Shown piece by piece: positions 59,320 to 64,000 of a stretch of DNA of 64,000 bases (position 1 is the stretch's first letter; each line of letters begins with the position of its first letter). This DNA is from Flavobacteriales bacterium UBA6770. Its GTDB lineage: Bacteria > Bacteroidota > Bacteroidia > Flavobacteriales_G > Salibacteraceae. The notes beneath the pieces were generated by a model. It made no database searches. It saw only the letters and a program-made list of their open reading frames with translations, and was not told the DNA's origin. Both the position numbers and the translations under genes were made by a program. The stretch lies in NCBI GenBank assembly GCA_905181875.1, contig CAJIZH010000004.1, positions 310,001-374,000 of the forward strand, in the 5' to 3' direction.

Positions 59320-62300
59320 ATGAAAAACGTTTACACAAAATTAGGTTTACTAACATTCCTGCTTTCGTCATGGATAATGGGGGCTGCGCAATATTGTAGC
59401 CCAAGCTACTCAAATGACTGGGAATCAATCCAAGAAGTCTCGTTAACTAATGGTTCTACCAATCTAACCAGTCGATCAGTCCTTTGGGATGGAAACAGTA
59501 ATGGTTATAGTGATTACACAACTGGTAATGCTCGTGAATACGTTTGTACTCCTGGGACAACGGTAAATTATAGAATTTCAACTAACCCATCAAACTCTCA
59601 GAACAGTGGCTTAACCGCTTGGATTGATTGGAATAAATCAAATTCATTTGAGGCCGGTGAGCGGGTCATATCTAAAAGAGCTCGTCCTCCTTATAGTGGA
59701 ACGTTTGCTGTTCCCGCTACCTATAATGGTGCCCCAACAGCAGGTGGTTCATATAGAATTCGATTTCGTTCAGAATGGAACGCCGCACCAATTAACAATC
59801 CTTGTTCTAGGGGTAGTCAATCTGGTGAAGCTGAAGATTACATCTTCTCTGTATTGTATCAAGAAAATGTCGCAATTAATGAAATGTTAGATCCTTTTAT
59901 TCCTTCTTGCTCAATTGGCGATTCTATTATTATTTCTTTATTGAGTAATAGTAAAACAGCAATTGATAGCGCAACTATTCAATGGTCAAAGAATGACACT
60001 TTGCAAACTCCATACAATTGGAAAGGTAACATTAGTGCTGGTGGTGCAGTTTCCGCTGTAAATATTACCTTAGGAGCATTAACCTATAAATATGGTGATA
60101 CTTAAAGGTGTGGTTGAGTTTAGTAAACGGGAATGCACTAGATGATTATCAGGGAGATGATACACTCACGAGAATTCCTAGACCAGGTTTAAAAGGAACC
60201 TATACAGTTGGTACTCCAACTTCTGATTATGACTCATTGTTTAAAGTAATTAGAGATATTGAGGAGATTGGTGTTTGTGGTAACGTTATTTTTAATCTTA
60301 GCTCAAGAAAACATTATGCTGAAGGAAAATTCAATATTATTCCTGGAATTACTAATAACGCAGAAATAACATTTAATTCTATGGCAGGAGATGCTGATTC
60401 TGCTATCATAAATTGGTCAAGTACTTCTTCTACTGTTAATCATGTACTTAGCTTTACCGATATTCAAAATATTACTTTCAATGATTTAACGATTCAAGAT
60501 TCAAGTGGAAATTCAAATTCAGGACTTGTTCTTTTTAACAACTCAAATGACATTGCATTTAATGATTGTAACTTCCACATTACCTATACTGGTTCAAGCA
60601 CCAATGCCAGGCTAGTAAGACAAGTTGGATTTGGCGGTATTGAAAATATAAGCTTTGATGGTTGTAATTTCAATGGAGGAACTGAAGCCATTAGATTTCA
60701 AGCACCAGGTGGAGTAGGTTTTCCTAATGAAGCAATTAGTATTACTAATTGTTCCTTTAATAATCATTATAATGGTGGTGTATTTGTTATTCATACGTTG
60801 GGTTTAAAATTAACAGGTAATACAAACACCAACATCGCGAATAGAAACCCTTCAACTAATGGTACTTTTCTTTACATAGACGATGCAACTGGTTCGGTGG
60901 AAATTCATGATAATTCTAACATTGAAACAAGACGTTCCATGAGATTTGGAATTAGACTACTTAACTTAAGTGGAACTCCTTCTAACAAAGTACTTATTTA
61001 TAATAATCGCTTTATTATGGGTGATTCTTCATTAAATAATACATACAATGGAATTAGATTAGATAACGTAACGTTTTATGAGATCACGAATAACGCTATC
61101 AGTATGCTAGGTACCAGCGAAACTGCTGCAGGCATCTACATAGGAAACAGCGGTGCTAATGAAGTACACAATAATATTATCGCTAATTATGGTGATGGTT
61201 TTGCTTTTGAAATTCAAGGAACTTCCTCGGTAAGTGCCATGAATAACAATGTACTGTATGCAAAAGTTGTTTTAGGACAATTTGGCAATAAAACAATTAC
61301 AGATATAGCAAATTGGCAAAATAATTACGGGTTTGAATTTGATGGGATTTCAACAGACCCTATGTTCATAGACAGTACGTTAAGAACTTGTAATGCATTG
61401 ATTGATAACATTGGAACTGCCTTGTTTAGTACAAGTGACGTTTTAGGAGTTACGAGATCAGCAAATACTCCTGATCCAGGTGTATTTGAATTCACTGCTC
61501 CTTCTAAGTTTTCTGTAGGTGATGCATACAATATTTGTAATGGAGACACTCTTGTTGTTTCTTCTGAAATTTCTGCTGCCGATAGAATTATATGGAATAA
61601 TACAGATACAGCTGCTTCTAAGTGGTTTACTCAATCTGGAAATTATTATGCTGAGTTAATTGGAGAGTGTGGAAATGCTGTTGATAGTTTTGTAATTCAA
61701 ACGAACAAAGTTGTTGAACTACCAAATGATACTAATTTGTGTGCTGGTGAATCTTTAGCTGTAACAGCAGATATTACTAATGGAACATACTCATGGAATA
61801 TTGGAGCAACAACCGCAGGAATAACAATCAGCAAAAGAGGTCAATATTTTATTGCAGTTAATGACAGTGATGGATGTTCTTCTATCTGACACAATTGAAA
61901 TAACTATTTCTAGCGCCGTTGACCTTACCAAAGACACTATTCTATGTGAAGGCAATACTGTTGATTTAAATCCAGGTACTGGTGCAGGTACTTATATTTG
62001 GAGCAACGGTTCTTCTTCTAGTCGTCAATTCGTTGATAGTTCTTCTACTTATTGGGTACATTTCACTGATCCTCTTAATTGTGTTTCAACAGATACAACA
62101 AGCGTTACCGTAGATGCTCTTCCTTTCGCTACGTTTTTGCAAAGTCAGTTTTCACAATCTAATTGGGAATTCATTGCAGATGATAAAACGGGTATCGATT
62201 ACCATTGGTCATTTGGAGATGGGAAAATTGATTCTGGATTGATCTGGAAAACTGTAAATATTTATGATACAAACGGAGTTTTCTCAGTAACACTTACTAT

Positions 62301-62634
62301 TACTTCTCAAAACTGTGGCATTGCTACTATAAGTAAAAGTATTGAAGTTATTACTGTTGGAACCAATGAAGTGATTTCTTACTCAAATGTTAGTGTTTAT
62401 CCTAATCCAACAAATGGTTTATTGAATGTGGAATTACCTTCAGACCTTGATTTAAGTTCTGTAAGTGTAAAAATAATAGACTTAAATGGAAGGGTTGTTG
62501 TGGATGAATCTAAAAACTCATTGCAACATTTCACATTAAATTTAAATGACCGTAATTTAGCGTCAGGTGTTTATCAGCTTTCAATAAACAGCGCAAGCAA
62601 TACATTGTTTAATGGTAAAATCACTTTGTACTAA
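59320..62634 (+). CDS. Secreted GEVED / beta-helix / Ig-like / PKD protein with T9SS sorting domain, frame broken twice
   Basis: Three consecutive frames encode one protein of about 1100 residues. Piece 1 (59320-60105) has a signal peptide and a GEVED domain (AWIDWNKSNSFEAGE, then SQSGEAEDYIFSV). Piece 2 (60108-61889) has a right-handed beta-helix of FNDCNF-type rungs and two Ig-like repeats. Piece 3 (to 62634) has a third Ig-like repeat (LCEGNTVDLNPG), a PKD domain (YHWSFGDGKID) and a T9SS domain (VSVYPNPTNGLLNVEL). The joins need one added base near 60103 (GDT-x-KVWLS, matching GDTIIVWVS of the paralog) and removal of the A at 61884. The whole is a cell-surface or released adhesin-like protein. 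Function unknown. Confidence 0.85.
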
Positions 62635-62667
62635 TAATCAGTACCAAAATTTAAAATAATAATAATT

Positions 62668-64000
62668 ATGAAAAAATTTATTACATACACTTCGATTTTA
62701 GCACTGTTCTTAATGATCGGAGCTGAGTCTTACGCGCAATACTGTACTCCAAGTACATCTAGAGATTGGCGTAATATGGATGCTGTAACAACCTCTGGAG
62801 CGATACGGGATGCTAACGTCCAAGGTCTTAATTGGAGCAACGGTTATACTGACAGATCAACTACTGCTCGTATGATCATTCAACCTGGATCTTCGTTTCA
62901 GATGACCGTATCATTTGATCAATCCTGGAGTACAGGAGGTAACCCGGTAAGAGTATTTATTGACTTTAATGGCGATGGAAACTTTAGTGGAAATAATGAA
63001 ACAGTATATAGAACGACTAGTTACAATGCTACTCAAACATTCATTATCAATATACCCAACAATCCAAATATTGTAAAGAGTGGATTAACAAGAATGCGTA
63101 TAACAGGTTTTGGAACTTCTATTACTGATGCTTGCTATACAAGAGCCAGTTATGGTAATTCAGTTGATATTGAAGTTTTAATACCACCAGCAAATTCTGC
63201 TAAAATGGATGTCGTTACTTCTCCTCAGTCACCGATTTGTCCTGGTACACTATATCAAGACTTTAAGGTGCGTTACTGTAACGATGGTCTAGGAATTCTG
63301 GATTCTGTTGAAATAGGCGGCATTTATAAAACAACTGCTGCTAGCGGTCTTTCTCTGCCTGATATCAGAATGCCAAATGTTGTGATCCGAGATTCTGTTC
63401 AACCTGGAGCTTGTAACATTGCTTCAGTTTATACTCATGCTCCTGGATTTAAAACTGGAGACACCATTATCGTTTGGGTTTCTAACCCTAATGGTGTTCC
63501 TGATTCAATGGATATTAATGATACCATTATGTATGTTGTTGCTCCTTCAATTGCTAAAAAACTATGGACGGTTGGAGACACGAGTAAAGGTGATGATTTT
63601 ATGAATCTAAACTTAGCATTGGATTCGTTTGCCAGAGTAGGTGGAATTTGCGACTCACTTATTATTGAATTGGACTCAAGTCACAATAACTATGTTGGGC
63701 AATATGTCTTTCCTAAATTAGCTGGTACTGGTCCAACAGTTCCTATTATTTTAAGAGCAAAAACTAATCAAGGCAAGAATGCTAAGCTAACTTTTGATTC
63801 TTGTAATGTAGATAATAACTACATAATTGCTCTTAATGATATTTCTTATTTATACATTGAAAATATTGACTTCTACAGTGAAAATGGATTTACTACGGAT
63901 CATTCGCAAAACATTTCTATAGGTAATGGTAGTAACAATATAAATATCATTAATTGTAGTTTTGAATCTGATTACGCTAATAGTAATAGAAACAATACCT
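62668..64000 (+). CDS. Paralogous secreted GEVED / beta-helix protein (3' partial)
   Basis: The frame is open from the ATG at 62668 to the window end (444 codons) with no stop. A signal peptide (MKKFITYTSILALFLMIGAE..YAQ) precedes YCTPSTSRDW, which parallels YCSPSYSNDW of the gene upstream. A GEVED-type domain follows (VRVFIDFNGDGNFSGNNE), then a region with GDTIIVWVSNPNGVPDS, also shared with the upstream protein, then the start of a beta-helix (LYIENIDFYSENGF, INIINCSFES). A T9SS tail would lie beyond the window. It starts 33 bases after its neighbour, so they are a tandem duplication and probably an operon. Confidence 0.85.
   Translation, partial: MKKFITYTSILALFLMIGAESYAQYCTPSTSRDWRNMDAVTTSGAIRDANVQGLNWSNGYTDRSTTARMIIQPGSSFQMTVSFDQSWSTGGNPVRVFIDFNGDGNFSGNNETVYRTTSYNATQTFIINIPNNPNIVKSGLTRMRITGFGTSITDACYTRASYGNSVDIEVLIPPANSAKMDVVTSPQSPICPGTLYQDFKVRYCNDGLGILDSVEIGGIYKTTAASGLSLPDIRMPNVVIRDSVQPGACNIASVYTHAPGFKTGDTIIVWVSNPNGVPDSMDINDTIMYVVAPSIAKKLWTVGDTSKGDDFMNLNLALDSFARVGGICDSLIIELDSSHNNYVGQYVFPKLAGTGPTVPIILRAKTNQGKNAKLTFDSCNVDNNYIIALNDISYLYIENIDFYSENGFTTDHSQNISIGNGSNNINIINCSFESDYANSNRNNT

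Overview
The window reads as a stretch of chromosome from a member of the Bacteroidota, most likely order Flavobacteriales. The reasons are: at least two proteins with type IX secretion (T9SS) C-terminal sorting domains; a DUF4290 gene directly upstream of murA; a DnaJ that keeps only two of the four zinc-finger motifs, as I recall for flavobacterial DnaJ; a zinc-free L36; and promoters that fit the Bacteroidota pattern TTG-N17-23-TAnnTTTG. The DNA is AT-rich. Family and genus cannot be set from this sequence alone.

Layout. 1-5201 (+): the end of an exopolysaccharide locus with four overlapping genes (Wzc-like chain-length protein with a degenerate kinase domain, Wzx-like flippase, glycosyltransferase, Wzy-like polymerase). 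5.2-13.1 kb: accessory genes (adenine/adenosine deaminase, DUF2867, MOSC, an orphan N-terminal domain of an RluA-type protein, a secreted GH16 glucanase) mixed with decayed genes. 13.1-20.5 kb: a PLP-dependent trans-sulfuration enzyme, a DEAD-box helicase, a large dead sensor kinase, a DUF218 protein and a secreted leucine-rich-repeat protein. 20.5-23.7 kb (-): a molybdenum cofactor operon modE-tauE/safE-mobA-moaD-moaE-moaCB. 23.8-27.6 kb (-): citrate synthase (frame broken), enolase, carA.

27.7-45.4 kb (-) is the fused str-S10-spc-alpha superoperon, rpsL to rplQ, in near-canonical order, with a consensus promoter before rpsL and a hairpin terminator after rplQ. It supplies ribosomal proteins, EF-G, SecY, methionine aminopeptidase, IF-1 and RNA polymerase alpha. 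rplD (L4) is broken by three apparent single-base insertions. rpmJ and rpmD are short genes read directly from the sequence.

45.7-59.2 kb (+): UvrD/PcrA helicase, DUF4290, murA (active-site Cys replaced by Asp), TlpA-like thioredoxin, grpE-dnaJ, an ABC exporter pair, a sigma-54 activator lacking a Fis domain, and a lipoprotein with 7 + 7 FG-GAP-type calcium motifs around an ASPIC/UnbV segment. 59.3-64.0 kb (+): two tandem secreted GEVED/beta-helix proteins; the first is split by two frame changes and the second runs off the window.

Three themes stand out. First, 9-19 kb is a decay zone with several recognisable pseudogenes. Second, frame breaks occur in genes that should be essential (gltA, rplD) and in a T9SS protein, which most simply suggests consensus errors but should be checked. 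Third, several proteins keep their fold but have lost textbook catalytic or metal-binding residues (Wzc-like kinase, MurA, DnaJ, L36, the sigma-54 activator). I found no CRISPR array, tRNA, rRNA or insertion sequence.
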